Position numbers and translations under genes: made by a program
From: Planococcus glaciei
GTDB taxonomy: Bacteria; Bacillota; Bacilli; Bacillales_A; Planococcaceae
DNA length: 64,000 nt
Assembly: GCF_900099655.1 (NCBI RefSeq)
Contig: NZ_FNDC01000004.1
Coordinates: 1 to 64,000, forward strand
Reading direction: 5' to 3'
Notes under the pieces: generated by a model
Seen by the model: the letters and a program-made list of their open reading frames with translations, nothing else
Databases searched by the model: none
Told to the model about the DNA's origin: nothing
Shown here: positions 16,310-25,693 of the stretch, one piece after another
Layout: each line of letters begins with the position of its first letter
Numbering within the stretch: position 1 is the stretch's first letter

Positions 16310-17296
16310 ATGAATAATTTTAAAGCGATCGTTGTGAAAGAACAGGAAGACGAAGTGGTTTACGGCGTGGAACAAATAGGCGAGGACCAATTGTCAGAGG
16401 GGGATGTCACCATCCAAGTGGCGTATTCGTCGATCAACTACAAAGACATGCTGGCGGTGCAGAAAAAAGGCGGCGTCATCCGGAACTATCCGATGATTCC
16501 GGGCATCGATTTGAGCGGTACGGTAGTCGAGTCGGCCGATTCCCGTTTACAAAAAGGGCAGGAAGTCATCGTTACCGGATTTGAAATGGGCATGAGCCAT
16601 ACCGGCGGATTTTCCGAATATGCCCGCGTGCCTGCAGACTGGGTGGTCGCATTGCCGGAAGGCTTAAGCTTACGGGACGCCATGGTTTTCGGAACCGCCG
16701 GATTCACGGCGGCCTTGTCGATCCTGGCATTGGAGAAAAACGGCATGGATCCGAAAAACGATCCGAAAATCCTGGTGACCGGTTCGACCGGCGGTGTCGG
16801 CAGCGTTGCGCTGCAGCTGCTTGAAAAAATCGGCTACGGAAACATCACGGCATTGGTCCGAAAAGACCATCAAGAAGAAGTGGCGAAATCTCTCGGCGCG
16901 CATGCGGTCATTTTCCCGGACGACTTGGGCGAATTGAAAAAGCCGTTGAACAAAGAGAAATTCGATTATATCCTGGATACGGTTGGCGGGGACATCACTT
17001 CCGTGTTGATCCCGCAGCTTTCCTACGGCGGCAGCATGAGCATGTGCGGCATGGCAGCGGGTGTTGAGCTGAAAGCGACTGTCTTGCCGTTTATCCTGCG
17101 AGGCGTCAATTTGCTCGGCATCGATTCAGTCAATGTGCCAATCGACAAGCGCCCGGCGATTTGGGCGAAAATGGCGAAAGACTGGAACATTGCCGGAACG
17201 ACGTTGGTAGACGAGATTTCGCTCCAAGAAGTGCCAGGCACCATTGATGCCATCAAGAACGGACAGCATCTCGGACGGACGATTGTAAAATGCTAA
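16310..17296 (+). CDS. YhdH/YhfP-family quinone oxidoreductase (acrylyl-CoA reductase-like)
   Basis: A 328-residue zinc-independent medium-chain reductase. Family marks include SINYKDMLA at about residue 43, IPGIDLSGTV, FGTAGFTAALS and the nucleotide-binding VTGSTGGVGS at about 155-164, with MCGMAAG and SVNVP segments in the C-terminal half. The YhdH/YhfP/AcuI group uses NADPH, and AcuI reduces acryloyl-CoA to propionyl-CoA; whether that is the substrate here is not shown. GAGAGGAGGGGTAAAGAC precedes the ATG. It may be co-transcribed with the membrane protein 45 bases downstream. Confidence 0.93.
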   Translation: MNNFKAIVVKEQEDEVVYGVEQIGEDQLSEGDVTIQVAYSSINYKDMLAVQKKGGVIRNYPMIPGIDLSGTVVESADSRLQKGQEVIVTGFEMGMSHTGGFSEYARVPADWVVALPEGLSLRDAMVFGTAGFTAALSILALEKNGMDPKNDPKILVTGSTGGVGSVALQLLEKIGYGNITALVRKDHQEEVAKSLGAHAVIFPDDLGELKKPLNKEKFDYILDTVGGDITSVLIPQLSYGGSMSMCGMAAGVELKATVLPFILRGVNLLGIDSVNVPIDKRPAIWAKMAKDWNIAGTTLVDEISLQEVPGTIDAIKNGQHLGRTIVKC

Positions 17297-17341
17297 TGAA
17301 AAGCTTTAGGCAACAAAAAATAAGGAAAGGATGGGGTCATC

Positions 17342-18163
17342 ATGAATGACAGCACGCTGAAAAAAGTAACGCTGTTTACGATACTAAATCTGGTTTTTTA
17401 TTTTTTGACGCTCGGCGTCAATTACCTCGGCTCTTCCGGTTTTTTCAACGGACAAAGCCAAGGGGACATCTCTGACCAGTACATGACGCTGATTTCTCCG
17501 GCGCCGTTTACGTTTTCGATTTGGGGCGTCATTTATAGTCTGGTGTTGATTACGCTGGTTTATTTGTTGATCAAACGGAAAGATGCGGGAGTCAGCAAGC
17601 TTGTGCTGTTGATTTCGCCGTGGTTTATCTTGAGCTCGGTATTCAACATGGCCTGGATCGTCGCATTCTCGTATGAGAGATTATTCATCTCGACGCTTTT
17701 GATCATCGGCTTGCTGTTCTCGTTGCTCGTCATCATCGGGAAAATCTATACGCATCGCTTTGAAGTCCCAGCGACCTTGGCAGGGCTTAGCTTCACGCTT
17801 TACTGTGCATGGGTGACCATCGCGACTGTCGTCAACACTTCGCTGTTATTGGTACAACTGGAGTGGAACGGTTTCGGCATTTCCTATTCAGTTTGGACGC
17901 TGATCATCTTGGTGGTTGCGATTGCGTTCGTGCTCATCTACATCTCGCGGTACAAAAACGCTGCCTACCCGCTGCCTTTGGCATGGGCGTTCTTCGGAAT
18001 CTACGGTTCGTATCGAAGCGGCCGGGTCGACCCCGAGCTGGCGACAGCCATCCAAGGACTTTTGATTGCCGGCATCGTCATCTTTTTGATAGCAGCGGTG
18101 TGGAGATTTATTAAGAACGGGAATGCACTTTTCTATAAACATACGGGAGAAGGGCGTTCTTGA
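17342..18163 (+). CDS. Long TspO/MBR-related tryptophan-rich membrane protein
   Basis: A 273-residue membrane protein with about seven to eight helices. The APFTFSIWGVIYSLVL segment near residue 57 and repeated Trp-containing helices resemble the extended 'tryptophan-rich sensory protein' group distantly related to TspO, which is itself shorter (about 160 residues). Homology is judged by pattern only. Ligand and function are unknown; porphyrin or oxidant-related roles known for TspO should not be transferred. GGAAAGGATGGGGTCATC precedes the ATG. Confidence 0.65.
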   Translation: MNDSTLKKVTLFTILNLVFYFLTLGVNYLGSSGFFNGQSQGDISDQYMTLISPAPFTFSIWGVIYSLVLITLVYLLIKRKDAGVSKLVLLISPWFILSSVFNMAWIVAFSYERLFISTLLIIGLLFSLLVIIGKIYTHRFEVPATLAGLSFTLYCAWVTIATVVNTSLLLVQLEWNGFGISYSVWTLIILVVAIAFVLIYISRYKNAAYPLPLAWAFFGIYGSYRSGRVDPELATAIQGLLIAGIVIFLIAAVWRFIKNGNALFYKHTGEGRS

Positions 18164-18178
18164 CTCTATGAGACAAAT

Positions 18179-18226
18179 AAAAGCCGCCATTTCAGAAGTT
18201 GGCAATTCTGAAATGGCGGCTTTTAA
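18179..18226 (+). terminator. Strong long-stem terminator
   Basis: A near-perfect stem of about 18 bp (18179-18197 with 18206-18224) ends in a TTTT tract. It terminates the unit ending at 18163. Confidence 0.88.
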
Positions 18227-18309
18227 GTTTTATTAAGGCTATAGGACAAAAGGATTGATAGTTGCAGGCAGGGGTATAATTCCTTATAACGAAGCAAAGG
18301 AGGAAGAAT

Positions 18310-18930
18310 ATGGCGGCAGATGGTCAACTTTCACCGAAAGCAGCGGTACACGGAACAGCAAACGGCGTGTTTTTCATGGCGATTTTTGGTGTATTATGGG
18401 CTTATACAGGGATCATGGGTTTGCAAAAACCGGCAGGCACAACACGCTGGTTACTGGCAATCGCCATTTTGGTGGGGGTGGGCTTCTGCGTGGCCGGTTT
18501 CTTATTGATGCGCTCAGCGCGCCGGTTTCCGGGAGGCGGCCAAAAACCCGGCAAGCGGCATTTGCTGAAGTTCAATTTAATTTTTGCTGCTGAAGGAGTC
18601 TTGATTGCGGCTGTCATCGTTCTCTGCAATGCCACCGGAAATTTGAATTTGATTCCGATTCTTGTCGCGGTAATTGTCGGTCTCCATTTTCTTCCCCTCG
18701 CATCTCTTTTCGGGGTAAAGCTCTATTATGCTACAGGCCTCTTACTGTGCTTGCTCGCTTTGTTTACATGGCTTTTTATTCCGGAGAATCTGGTATTTGG
18801 AGACGATGAAGCAAACGCTTATATGGTGATTGTCGGCTTCGGTTCTGCATTGATCTTGTGGGTGACTGCCTTTCTCATACTTGGGATTGGAAGGAAAATC
18901 ATCGGTGAGGTGAAGAAGGTTCCTGCATGA
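18310..18930 (+). CDS. Multi-pass membrane protein, 206 aa
   Basis: No family recognised with confidence. About six membrane helices cover residues 18-38, 47-67, 88-107, 112-132, 136-155 and 166-192, joined by short loops; the single larger loop (about 68-87) is basic and so likely cytoplasmic. CAAAGGAGGAAGAAT precedes the ATG and a TATAAT with extended GGGG lies at 18275-18280. It is a monocistronic unit ending in a hairpin at 18985. Confidence 0.82.
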   Translation: MAADGQLSPKAAVHGTANGVFFMAIFGVLWAYTGIMGLQKPAGTTRWLLAIAILVGVGFCVAGFLLMRSARRFPGGGQKPGKRHLLKFNLIFAAEGVLIAAVIVLCNATGNLNLIPILVAVIVGLHFLPLASLFGVKLYYATGLLLCLLALFTWLFIPENLVFGDDEANAYMVIVGFGSALILWVTAFLILGIGRKIIGEVKKVPA

Positions 18931-19320
18931 AAAATACCTTGAAATAATTTCGATACTGCACTTCAGTTTATATTTAATGCTTTGCCATACCCGCTTCTTT
19001 AATATTTGGCGTATGGTTTTTTCTTGTTATTTAAGGAAATAGATTGTACGGAGTCTATGAGTTATTTAGAGAATAAGAGAAATTGGCTCTTTCTGGATAG
19101 GAGAATCAAGACCGGGTGGTGAATTTAAGAAAGAAGGCCAAATGTCTGGAAATACCCTATTTATTCTTAAAGGTAGAATAGCTATGGAAAAGCAGGGCTG
19201 CAAGAAAAGCGGCTATTCCGAGTTTTACAACAAGAAAATTACAAATGCTGAGAGCGCCTTAGATATATTCTTGGTATGATAAAGAATAACGTTCTATTTT
19301 AAAAGTGGAGGAAACTCATA
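18931..19320. other. Intergenic region, 390 bp
   Basis: Contains the terminator at 18985-19021 and, near 19276, a possible -10 (TATGAT) for the following gene. A 45-codon frame at 19143-19280 has no ribosome binding site. Nothing else is supported. Confidence 0.55.
18985..19021 (+). terminator. Weak terminator
   Basis: CCATAC (18985-18990) pairs with GTATGG (19011-19016) and is followed by TTTTTTC. Confidence 0.6.
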
Positions 19321-20055
19321 ATGAAATCTTACATCATCAAAATCGAATTAGAACATTCCGATCCGCTGATTTGGCGACAAGTGATTATGCCGGCAGGAGC
19401 GACTTTCAATATGCTGCATGACATCATCCAGCAGGTGACGAATTTCCAAAGCGGCTATCCTTATGAAGCATATCATCTGTTTGAGTTCGATTTAGAAGAG
19501 GACAACATTCGGGTGACGAATGATGAGGAAGCGTACCTCGAGCATCAGTATTTCAAAAAAAATCGCACAGAGTTCTCAGAGCGGCTGAAGAATATGGAGC
19601 CGGCGCATAAACGCTTTGAAGAAGCTTATCAAAAACGCCTTTCGACAACGGTAAGGAAACCTTCAGGCATCAAGATTGATGAATATTTAGAGAAGCATGG
19701 CGAGCTTCTGTATCGGTACGATTTTGGGGACGGCTGGGAATTTCGGATTCAACTGGAATCGATTGTGGAAGACTATTATTTCGGATTTCCAACACTGCTG
19801 GACGGAGCAGAGACGGCACCACCGGAAGATGTGGGCGGCATTCATGCATTTTATGAGTTCCTCCAAATTTACCGCGATCCACAGCATCCGGAGCACCAAG
19901 AAATGAAGACTTGGGCAGACAGCCAGTCCTTCAAAGAATATGACCCAGACCGCATGAATGGAAGACTGAAAAGCCGGATGTACAAAAAAACGGAGTGGGA
20001 TAAGATCCATCATGAAAACCATAGGGTGATTGAAGATAAATACCGGAAAAGTTGA
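19321..20055 (+). CDS. pRiA4b ORF-3-like protein, 244 aa
   Basis: A soluble protein of the plasmid pRiA4b ORF-3 family. It begins with the typical strand YIIKIELEHSDPLIWRQVIMPA and has the family-typical LHDIIQQV helix, YRYDFGDGWEFRIQLE near residue 131 and a DVGGIHAFYEFL segment near 175. The family is common on plasmids and chromosomes; its molecular role is not known to me. AAAGTGGAGGAAACTCATA precedes the ATG. It stands alone between terminators. Confidence 0.88.
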   Translation: MKSYIIKIELEHSDPLIWRQVIMPAGATFNMLHDIIQQVTNFQSGYPYEAYHLFEFDLEEDNIRVTNDEEAYLEHQYFKKNRTEFSERLKNMEPAHKRFEEAYQKRLSTTVRKPSGIKIDEYLEKHGELLYRYDFGDGWEFRIQLESIVEDYYFGFPTLLDGAETAPPEDVGGIHAFYEFLQIYRDPQHPEHQEMKTWADSQSFKEYDPDRMNGRLKSRMYKKTEWDKIHHENHRVIEDKYRKS

Positions 20056-20094
20056 TTCACTGTTTCCACATGTGGGGTACTACTTCTGAACAAA

Positions 20095-20142
20095 AAGAAT
20101 GAAGAGCATATCCGGTATTTTGCCGGATATGCTCTTCGTTTT
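20095..20142. terminator. Bidirectional terminator
   Basis: GAAGAGCATATCCGG (20101-20115) pairs with CCGGATATGCTCTTC (20123-20137), with T-rich flanks on both strands. It separates convergent genes. Confidence 0.9.
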
Positions 20143-20153
20143 ATTCATCGTGT

Positions 20154-20951
20154 TCAATTCACCAATTCCAGCTCCACTTCCACCCCGAAATGATCCGATA
20201 TCACCGGCTTATGGCTCCCATTAAAAATGACCCGCGACGACTTAACGCGCACAGCTTCCGTTGAAAGGATCAGGTCGATGCGAAGGTCTTCCTTGTTCTC
20301 GCTCCAGCCGGTGATTTTCCCTTTCACGGTGATGCCGTCGTCTTTTTCTTCCGCCAGTGTATAGGTGTCGTACAAACCGTGTTCCATCAAGTACGCATAG
20401 CCTTCGCCTTTAAGTGCGGCGTTGTTGTTGAAATCGCCCAGCAGGAACACCGGCACATCTTTTCGGATGTGCTGAAGCAGCTGGTCGGCTTGGTATTTGA
20501 ACGGTTCTTCCGGGTCATGCCACCAGCCGGTGTGGCAGGAGTAGAAGGTGAGCGGCCGGCCATCGAAGCGGATGGTGGCTCCGACAATTTTACGGGTACT
20601 ATGGGAATGCTTGTTGGTGTCTTGGCTGACGAAGAACGAATGCTCTTCAATGACCGGATGGCGCGTCAGGATCACCAGGCCTTCTTCATACTTGCCATAC
20701 ACGAGATGGGAAAAGCCCCAGACCATCGTATAGCCGGTCACACCGAGCTTCTCCATTTCCTGAAGCAGCACCAATGCGTAATTGTCGGGTTCTACAATGT
20801 GTTCTTCCGATTCTTTTCCGAGCGACTGATTGACTTCCTGCAGCGCGATGACGTCATAATCGTTTTCCTGGATGGCTGCCGCCAAGTGGCGGATCTTCTC
20901 CAGCTGGTTTTCTTCATGCCAGGCATGGGCATTCAATGTCAGTAGTTTCAT
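20154..20951 (-). CDS. Endonuclease/exonuclease/phosphatase family protein
   Basis: A 265-residue cytoplasmic protein with the EEP (DNase I-like) fold. Motifs are LLTLNAHAWHEE at the N-terminus, the metal-binding Glu in DVIALQEVNQ, FYSCHTGWW, the catalytic LLGDFNN and the C-terminal ISDHFGVEVE with the general-base His. Substrates of this family range from DNA to phospholipids and cannot be told from sequence; no secretion signal is present. ATG at 20951 follows TTGGAGGATGACAAGC; upstream in-frame ATGs lack signals. Confidence 0.9.
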   Translation of the reverse strand: MKLLTLNAHAWHEENQLEKIRHLAAAIQENDYDVIALQEVNQSLGKESEEHIVEPDNYALVLLQEMEKLGVTGYTMVWGFSHLVYGKYEEGLVILTRHPVIEEHSFFVSQDTNKHSHSTRKIVGATIRFDGRPLTFYSCHTGWWHDPEEPFKYQADQLLQHIRKDVPVFLLGDFNNNAALKGEGYAYLMEHGLYDTYTLAEEKDDGITVKGKITGWSENKEDLRIDLILSTEAVRVKSSRVIFNGSHKPVISDHFGVEVELELVN

Positions 20952-20995
20952 GCTTGTCATCCTCCAAATCATTTTGATGGCCGAGCTTCTTATTG

Positions 20996-21039
20996 AAAAA
21001 GCCGGATCGATACGAATAGATTCGCGCCGATCCGGCTTT
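20996..21039 (-). terminator. Terminator after ptsG
   Basis: AAAGCCGGATCG (20998-21009) pairs with CGATCCGGCTTT (21028-21039). The minus strand continues TTTTTC. Confidence 0.87.
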
Positions 21040-21056
21040 GGAGTTGTTAAATTGCT

Positions 21057-23111
21057 TTAGATTTCTTCGGTTCCGCCAGTGATTTCAACGATGTTTTTGG
21101 CGTTTGCCTCAACATGGCCGGATGTTTTGATCTTTACGGATTGGCCTTCTTGAAGGTTCGTGAAGACAATCGGCGTGATGATGGACGGTGCATGTTCTCC
21201 GATATAGGAAAGGTCCATTTCCATCAGCAATTGCCCCTGTTCGATCAAATCGCCTTGTTCGACGCGGGACGTGAAGCCTTCGCCTTTCAGGTGGACGGTG
21301 TCAATGCCGATATGGATCAAGAGTTCCGTGCCGTCGTCCGCTTTAATGCCGATTGCGTGTTTGGTCGGGAACAACGTGACGATTTCACCGTTCACGGGAG
21401 AAACGACTTTGCCTTCTGAAGGTCTGATCGCAAATCCATCTCCCACCATGCGTCCGGAAAATACCTGGTCCGGCACATCAGTGATCGGCAGGATGTCTCC
21501 CGTGATCGGGCTTCTGAAGTCAAGCGCATCCAAACGGACGATTGCGTCTCCGCCGTCTTTTGCCTGGTTGATCACATTGGATGCAGCTGTTTTCGTGCGC
21601 GGCGTTTTGCCGTTGATGATATCCTGTATTTGTCCGCGCAAATTATCCGAGACAGGGCCGAAAATCGCCTGGATGTTGTTGCCGACTTCCATGACGCCGG
21701 AAGCCCCGAGCTTTTTCAAGCGGTTCTTGTCGACCTGGCCTTTGTCCTCTACACTGACGCGCAGGCGTGTGATGCAGGCATCCAGATGGGTGATGTTCTG
21801 TTGGCCGCCCATCGCTTCCAGGATTTCATACGGCAGGTCGCCGACAGCTTCTCCGCTTTCTTCGTCTTCTTCTTCGTCTTCACGGCCAGGTGTCATCAAA
21901 TTGAACTTCTGGATGGCAAAGCGGAATCCGAAATAGTAGATGACGGCAAAGAATAGACCTACGACAATGACCCAGAACCATTCCGTTTTGCCCGGCATGA
22001 CGCCGAAGAGCAGGAAGTCGATCAGGCCGCCGGAGAAGGTCATGCCGATTTTCACATCAAGCAAATGCATGGTCATGAACGACAGTCCCGCGAATATCGC
22101 GTGGATTCCGAACAAGACCGGTGCAACAAATAAAAACGCAAATTCAAGCGGTTCGGTGATGCCTGTCAAAAAAGAAGTCAGAGCGGCTGACGCCATGATA
22201 CCGCCAACCACTTTTTTGCGTTCCGGACGTGCGCAGTGGTAAATGGCAAGCGCCGCTGTCGGAAGGCCGAACATCATGAACGGGAATTTACCGGTCATGA
22301 ACGTGCCGGCTGTGAAATCCACACCGTCCCGCAGCTGCTCAAAGAAGATGCGCTGGTCGCCGCGGATGATTTCGCCTGCAGCATTTGTGTAAGAGCCGAA
22401 CTCAAACCAGAACGGCGAATAAAAGATGTGGTGCAGCCCGAAAGGAATCAACGCCCGTTCAATCACCCCGAAAACAAAGGCAGCAAGTGTGCGGTTGGTT
22501 TCCAGCATGAAGTGGGACAGTGCATTCAAGCCATTCTGTGCGAACGGCCATACCAGGAACATGGCAATGCCGAGAAGCAAAGCGGAGAACGCCGTGATAA
22601 TCGGAACAAAACGCTTTCCTGCAAAAAAGCCGAGAAATTGCGGCAAGTTGATATTGAAGAATTTATTGTACATGGCGGCTGCCAGAATCCCGACAATGAT
22701 TCCGCCAAATACGCCGGTCTGCAATGTGGGAATTCCTAGGACCATGGCGTATGCCGGGTCCGTCGTCATCTCCGCAGTAATGCCGCCGAACGCTTTCATG
22801 GTGACGTTCATGATCAGGTAGCCGATGATGGCAGCGAGCCCTGCGACACCGTCTCCGCCGGCAAGGCCGATTGCGACGCCGACTGCAAAGAGCAGCGGCA
22901 AATTGTCAAAAACCACACCGCCGGCTTCCGCCATGACGTAGAGCAGGGACTGGATCCAGGAAGCACCGAAGAATGGGACCGCTTCCACAAACGTGTCTTG
23001 TGAAAAGCTTGTGCCGAAAGCCAGCAAAATTCCGGCTGCAGGCAAAAGTGCCACAGGCAGCATCAATGCCTTTCCGACTTTTTGAAGTGTACCGAATAAA
23101 TTAAAAGACAT
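21057..23111 (-). CDS. ptsG: PTS glucose-specific transporter EIICBA
   Basis: A 684-residue enzyme II complex that imports and phosphorylates glucose. Residues 1-410 are the EIIC membrane domain ([41 protein letters not shown]). An acidic linker ([11 protein letters not shown]) leads to EIIB with the phosphorylation Cys at C446 in [15 protein letters not shown] follows with the active His at H600 in [10 protein letters not shown]. All three domains are intact. AAGGAGGAATTATA precedes the ATG. The upstream leader has a RAT/terminator pair and glcT lies immediately upstream, as in Bacillus subtilis. Confidence 0.97.
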   Translation of the reverse strand: MSFNLFGTLQKVGKALMLPVALLPAAGILLAFGTSFSQDTFVEAVPFFGASWIQSLLYVMAEAGGVVFDNLPLLFAVGVAIGLAGGDGVAGLAAIIGYLIMNVTMKAFGGITAEMTTDPAYAMVLGIPTLQTGVFGGIIVGILAAAMYNKFFNINLPQFLGFFAGKRFVPIITAFSALLLGIAMFLVWPFAQNGLNALSHFMLETNRTLAAFVFGVIERALIPFGLHHIFYSPFWFEFGSYTNAAGEIIRGDQRIFFEQLRDGVDFTAGTFMTGKFPFMMFGLPTAALAIYHCARPERKKVVGGIMASAALTSFLTGITEPLEFAFLFVAPVLFGIHAIFAGLSFMTMHLLDVKIGMTFSGGLIDFLLFGVMPGKTEWFWVIVVGLFFAVIYYFGFRFAIQKFNLMTPGREDEEEDEESGEAVGDLPYEILEAMGGQQNITHLDACITRLRVSVEDKGQVDKNRLKKLGASGVMEVGNNIQAIFGPVSDNLRGQIQDIINGKTPRTKTAASNVINQAKDGGDAIVRLDALDFRSPITGDILPITDVPDQVFSGRMVGDGFAIRPSEGKVVSPVNGEIVTLFPTKHAIGIKADDGTELLIHIGIDTVHLKGEGFTSRVEQGDLIEQGQLLMEMDLSYIGEHAPSIITPIVFTNLQEGQSVKIKTSGHVEANAKNIVEITGGTEEI

Positions 23112-23173
23112 TATAATTCCTCCTTATTGAATGGGTAGAGCGGATAAAGCGGGATGGCAATTCAACCACAAAA

Positions 23174-23255
23174 AAAGGCATGAGCAGAAAAGGCACGGGT
23201 AAAAAGAGGGAGGTCCCCCTTGGATTAACCGTTGCACCTTTTCATACTCATGCCT
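23174..23255 (-). terminator. Leader terminator of ptsG (attenuator)
   Basis: On the minus strand AGGCATGAG (23255-23247) can pair with CTCATGCCT (23184-23176), followed by TTTTTTTG. The 5' arm overlaps the antiterminator element, so the two structures exclude each other. Confidence 0.8.
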
Positions 23256-23274
23256 GATCGAATCAGTAACACGT
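23243..23274 (-). promoter_or_regulatory. Ribonucleic antiterminator (RAT) for GlcT
   Basis: The minus strand carries GTTACTGATTCGATCAGGCA, essentially the RAT known from B. subtilis ptsG. Bound GlcT should stabilise this fold and prevent the overlapping terminator, so that ptsG is expressed when glucose is present. The assignment rests on sequence likeness and on the neighbouring glcT gene. Confidence 0.88.
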
Positions 23275-23279
23275 ATGAA

Positions 23280-24122
23280 TTAGTTTGGGTGGGTCAAGCG
23301 CTGCAGATGAATCGTCAGATAAAGCACTTCCGCTTCGTCTACGGGCTTGTTCAATTGGTTTTGCATAACTTTTATCAGCTTCCAAGCCAGATTATAGCAT
23401 ACGGGGTATTCGGCTTTCAACACCTCTTGGAGTTTATTTTCTTCGCCAAGCGCTTCGCCTTGATGGACGCGGTCGATTGCCCGGTGCAGATGCTGGATTA
23501 AGCGGTGGTAATTGACGTTGTCTTTGACCAGGTCGACTTTCAATTCACTTTGGATCAGTTCCGTCAGCCGGGAGATGAGTGCGTGGTCCCGGTTGATATC
23601 GCGCAAGGCTTTGTCGGTCACCGCACTATGGATATGGAGGGCGATAAAACCGATTTCCCCTTCAGGAAACACGACGCCCATACGGGTTTCCACTTCTTTT
23701 ACCACGTCTTTTGCCACCCGGTATTCTTTGGGGTACAGCGTTTCAATCTCCAGCAGGAACGGATTGGAGAACTGGATGTTTTTCTTTGCCCGTGTAATGG
23801 CGAAAGACAAGTGATCGGTCAAGGCCACATGAATGTGTTCGTTGAGCTTTTTGCCCATGTTCTCCTCGATGAACACCAGCCATTCATTGATGGAAGCAAT
23901 CAGGTCTTCATCAATATGCGGAATCAGGTTGACGTATTGTTCTTTTTCCGCCTCATCCTGCAGCAGGAAGGTTTTGTCGGCATGGCCAAACGAAATGACG
24001 TCTCCTTTTTTCCGGTTAAAGCCGAGGCCGTTTCCGATCAATACGACTTCTTTATAAGCATCGTGGCGGGCAATCACCACATTATTATTCAATACTTTTT
24101 CGATGGTCAATAATTGCTCCAT
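23280..24122 (-). CDS. glcT: Transcription antiterminator GlcT (BglG family)
   Basis: A 280-residue RNA-binding antiterminator. The N-terminal CAT domain (residues 1-60: TIEKVLNNNVVIARH, EVVLIGNGLGF) binds RAT RNA. PRD1 and PRD2 follow, with the phosphorylatable histidines of the HIHVALTDH, ALHIHSA and TIHLQRL regions. EIIB of PtsG is expected to inactivate it by phosphorylation when glucose is absent. The start at 24122 is chosen because it aligns with B. subtilis GlcT and has GGAAG five bases upstream; ATG at 24134 is the alternative. It lies directly upstream of the ptsG leader. Confidence 0.95.
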   Translation of the reverse strand: MEQLLTIEKVLNNNVVIARHDAYKEVVLIGNGLGFNRKKGDVISFGHADKTFLLQDEAEKEQYVNLIPHIDEDLIASINEWLVFIEENMGKKLNEHIHVALTDHLSFAITRAKKNIQFSNPFLLEIETLYPKEYRVAKDVVKEVETRMGVVFPEGEIGFIALHIHSAVTDKALRDINRDHALISRLTELIQSELKVDLVKDNVNYHRLIQHLHRAIDRVHQGEALGEENKLQEVLKAEYPVCYNLAWKLIKVMQNQLNKPVDEAEVLYLTIHLQRLTHPN

Positions 24123-24134
24123 TTTATCTTCCAT

Positions 24135-24504
24135 TCAAGTGAACCTCGCTCTCTGTTGCAAAAAGACTGATCTTTTTTCAGGACATGTTGGGCTGTAAGG
24201 GCCAGTGCTTACGCCATTACTGCGGCTTCTTTTTCGCTGATCTCCTGTAAGCAGCATTCGATCTTCCGTCTGTTTATCTTCATTTTACATTAGCCGGCTG
24301 AATTCCGCCTTCTGTCCGGCCTCTCTTATTCCATTGTAAGGGATGGAGGCGGCGGGGAGAACCATTATGATGAGCTTAAGTGCGTATACTTTATCCCCAT
24401 CAACTTTCACCGTTTTCCAAGCCGAGCTAGAATTCTTGTAGTCACTGGGAGCTTATGCTAATTTGGATAAATGACCCAATAAAAGAAAAGAGGAATTAAT
24501 TACT
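24135..24504. other. Divergent intergenic region, 370 bp
   Basis: Must hold the promoters of glcT (minus) and the flavin oxidoreductase (plus). A TATACT with TGCG in front lies at 24386-24391 on the plus strand. No gene, repeat or clear operator was found. Confidence 0.5.
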
Positions 24505-25647
24505 ATGAATCCACAATATAAAGCATTATTCGAAGAAATCACCTTGCCGAACGGTGTCGTATTAAACGACCGGTTAGGCGTTGCGCCCATGACTACATAC
24601 TCCGGAAATCCGGACGGCACGGTATCGGACGAAGAACTGGTTTACTACCGCCGCCGCTCGAACATCGGCAGCTTGTTCATCTCCGCGTGTATCGCAGTTT
24701 CGGAAAACGGCATCGCGTTCCCGGGGCAATTCGTGGCATTCGATGAAGACGTCATGCCGCGTTTGACGCAGCTAGCGACAGCGATGAAAGCAAATGGCAA
24801 CAAAGCAATCCTGCAAATGCAGCACGGCGGACGCCAAGGGCAGCCGCAATTGATCGCGGCAAACGAAACCGTGGCACCGAGTGCTGTCGGAGGTTCTGCT
24901 GAAAAGCCGGCACCGCGTGCACTGACAGGGGAAGAAATCACAGCGATCATCCGCGACTTCGGCGAAACGACGCGCCGCGCGATTGCAGCCGGTTTTGACG
25001 GAGTGGAAATCCACGGCGCCAACACGTACCTGATCCAGCAGTTCGTATCGGAAGTGACCAATCTCCGGGAAGACGAGTGGGGCGGCAGCCTGGAAAACCG
25101 CATGAAGTTCCCGCTTGCGGTTCTTGCCGAAGTGAAGCGTGTGGCAGCGGAATTCGCCAACGACGACTTCATCATCGGCTACCGCCTGTCGCCGGAAGAA
25201 TACGGCGAGCTGGGCATCGGCTATACAATTGAAGAAACAAAAGTCCTGACAGAGAAGTTGATCGAAGGCGGCATCCATTACCTTCATGTCTCGCTAATGG
25301 ATTTCAAAAAGCGTCCACACAATGAAGAAACAGAAGGCAGCATCGTAGAGATCTTGTCCAAGCAAATTGCCGGACGTGTGGCGTTTGTGGTTGTCGGAAG
25401 CATCACTAAATCGGAGCACGCCGTCGCAGCGCTCGAAGAAGGCGCCGACATCGTCGTAATGGGACGCCAAGTGCTGGTCGACCCGGAATGGGCCGAAAAA
25501 GTGAAGCAAGGCAAAGAAGGCGACATCAACGAAACCATTCCGCATGATATGATCGGCAAGCTCGACATTCCAGGACCGCTTTGGAACTTGATGTCTACGT
25601 ACAAAATGGTGGCGATCGAAGAACCGGAAAACGTTAACGCTGAATAA
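24505..25647 (+). CDS. Old yellow enzyme-type NADH-dependent flavin oxidoreductase
   Basis: A 380-residue FMN-binding TIM barrel of the OYE/2,4-dienoyl-CoA reductase superfamily. Visible marks are RLGVAPMTTYSG near residue 24, LQMQHGGRQ at about 102-110, the active-site FDGVEIHGANTYLIQQF (with His and Asn) and DEWGGSLENR, and the C-terminal phosphate-binding ADIVVMGRQ. It lacks the C-terminal FeS and FAD domains of full dienoyl-CoA reductases. Such enzymes reduce activated C=C bonds or nitro compounds. Start ATG follows AAAGAGGAATTAATTACT. Confidence 0.94.
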   Translation: MNPQYKALFEEITLPNGVVLNDRLGVAPMTTYSGNPDGTVSDEELVYYRRRSNIGSLFISACIAVSENGIAFPGQFVAFDEDVMPRLTQLATAMKANGNKAILQMQHGGRQGQPQLIAANETVAPSAVGGSAEKPAPRALTGEEITAIIRDFGETTRRAIAAGFDGVEIHGANTYLIQQFVSEVTNLREDEWGGSLENRMKFPLAVLAEVKRVAAEFANDDFIIGYRLSPEEYGELGIGYTIEETKVLTEKLIEGGIHYLHVSLMDFKKRPHNEETEGSIVEILSKQIAGRVAFVVVGSITKSEHAVAALEEGADIVVMGRQVLVDPEWAEKVKQGKEGDINETIPHDMIGKLDIPGPLWNLMSTYKMVAIEEPENVNAE

Positions 25648-25654
25648 GCATGTG

Positions 25655-25693
25655 AAAAGCTCCTTGGCCATTTTGGCCAAGGAGCTTTTTTTG
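25655..25693. terminator. Bidirectional terminator
   Basis: A 16-bp perfect stem (25655-25670 with 25674-25689) with T-runs on both sides, between convergent genes. Confidence 0.92.

Noticed and set aside
19143-19280. 45-codon plus-strand frame upstream of the pRiA4b-like gene
   Set aside because: No ribosome binding site and no recognisable sequence.
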